From an uncultured Corynebacterium sp. (GTDB taxonomy: Bacteria > Actinomycetota > Actinomycetes > Mycobacteriales > Mycobacteriaceae), in the NCBI RefSeq assembly GCF_946222835.1, contig NZ_CAMIHD010000017.1:1-33138 (forward strand): a DNA stretch of 33,138 nucleotides, written 5' to 3'. Positions within the stretch are counted from its first letter, which is position 1, and each line of letters starts with the position of its first letter. Positions 33,018 to 33,138 of the stretch are shown piece by piece. The notes under the pieces are model-generated. The model ran no database searches, was not told where the DNA came from, and saw only the letters and a list, made by a program, of their open reading frames with translations. A program made the translations under genes and the position numbers.

Positions 33018-33084
33018 TTACTTGTCCTCGTCGAAGTGCAGATGGTGTCCCTTGGCTTTGGGGAAGCGACCATGCACAAAGAAG
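33018..33084 (-). pseudogene. 3' end of a minus-strand gene, apparently cut off
   Basis: On the minus strand a well-biased frame ends in FFVHGRFPKAKGHHLHFDEDK and TAA at 33020-33018, just upstream of a good terminator. The frame stays open only to about 33131, where TAG stops it. The codons from 33085 outward look less like the rest and overlap a possible insertion-sequence end. The simplest reading is a native gene whose 5' part was separated by an insertion at about 33084. I do not recognise the protein from this fragment. A very short intact ORF is a less attractive alternative. Confidence 0.35.
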
Positions 33085-33138
33085 TGAAGCGTCCTGGGTT
33101 TAGTTCCTACCTCAGCTAAGGAAGGATTGAACTATGCC
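33085..33138 (+). mobile_element. possible left end of an IS3-type insertion sequence
   Basis: From 33085 the sequence begins TGAAGCGTCCTGGGTTTAG, which has the TG terminus and the look of IS3-family left ends in corynebacteria. 49 nt further in, ATG at 33134 is preceded by AAGGAAGG at 33118-33125 with an 8-nt spacing, the usual distance of a transposase frame from the element end. Only the codon ATG and two bases of that frame are in the window. The call is from pattern memory and needs the flanking sequence. Confidence 0.35.
33134..33138 (+). CDS. start of a gene running off the right edge
   Basis: ATG at 33134 is the only start in the last 50 nt with a strong Shine-Dalgarno (AAGGAAGG, 33118-33125, 8-nt spacing). 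Only ATGCC is visible, so the product begins Met-Pro or Met-Ala-like and cannot be named; a transposase is one possibility given the possible insertion-sequence end just upstream. Confidence 0.4.

Noticed and set aside
1..33138. tRNA genes, rRNA, CRISPR arrays, prophage
   Set aside because: Intergenic gaps are short and none shows a cloverleaf, spaced direct repeats or phage structural genes.

Overview
The window reads as a stretch of a Corynebacterium chromosome. The main reasons are the mycobacterial/corynebacterial gene order rplI-ssb-rpsF-(small membrane protein)-(GT-C glycosyltransferase)-ponA-(DUF5318), an actinobacterial myo-inositol-1-phosphate synthase, a long corynebacterial-type LeuRS, a heme-exporter/heme-sensor block of hrtBA/chrSA type, and an iron box that fits the corynebacterial DtxR consensus. 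Genes are moderately GC-rich and densely packed. Many start codons lack a Shine-Dalgarno sequence and have a TANNNT -10-like hexamer 6-8 nt upstream, the layout of leaderless mRNAs. The species cannot be fixed from the sequence alone.

Layout. Bases 1-5355, minus strand: translation, DNA-binding and cell-wall genes running DUF5318, ponA, GT-C membrane protein, small membrane protein, rpsF, ssb, rplI (only the first codons of rplI are present). Bases 5371-8667: a divergent control region, then ino1, a MarR regulator, a tandem universal stress protein and a three-helix membrane protein. Bases 8681-11283: pabAB and pabC, giving p-aminobenzoate for folate. Bases 11280-13824, minus: trhO and a DUF1846 protein. 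Bases 13952-16363: an Nei/Fpg-type DNA glycosylase interrupted by an in-frame TGA, then bifunctional nnr. Bases 16360-20824: hrtA/hrtB (minus) diverging from chrS-chrA, with an ArsO/CzcO-like flavoprotein fused to the chrSA operon. Bases 20829-21659: an iron box and a DUF4213/DUF364 gene. Bases 21656-23430: a TetR regulator diverging from a membrane protein across three copies of one operator. Bases 23455-25635: VanZ protein, AcuI-type oxidoreductase with a textbook terminator, and a MarR regulator with a doubled operator. Bases 25859-29458: an unrecognised 250-residue protein facing leuS. Bases 29632-32848: an unrecognised 857-residue protein and a MOSC protein. The right end holds a bidirectional terminator, the 3' end of a minus-strand gene and what may be the left end of an insertion sequence.

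Most of this is core metabolism and housekeeping. No phage, CRISPR or recognisable defence island is visible. The points most worth a second look are regulatory (three-copy TetR operator, iron box, heme-block palindrome, pervasive leaderless starts), the broken glycosylase gene, the flavoprotein tied to the heme-sensing operon, and the large orphan protein at 29632-32205.
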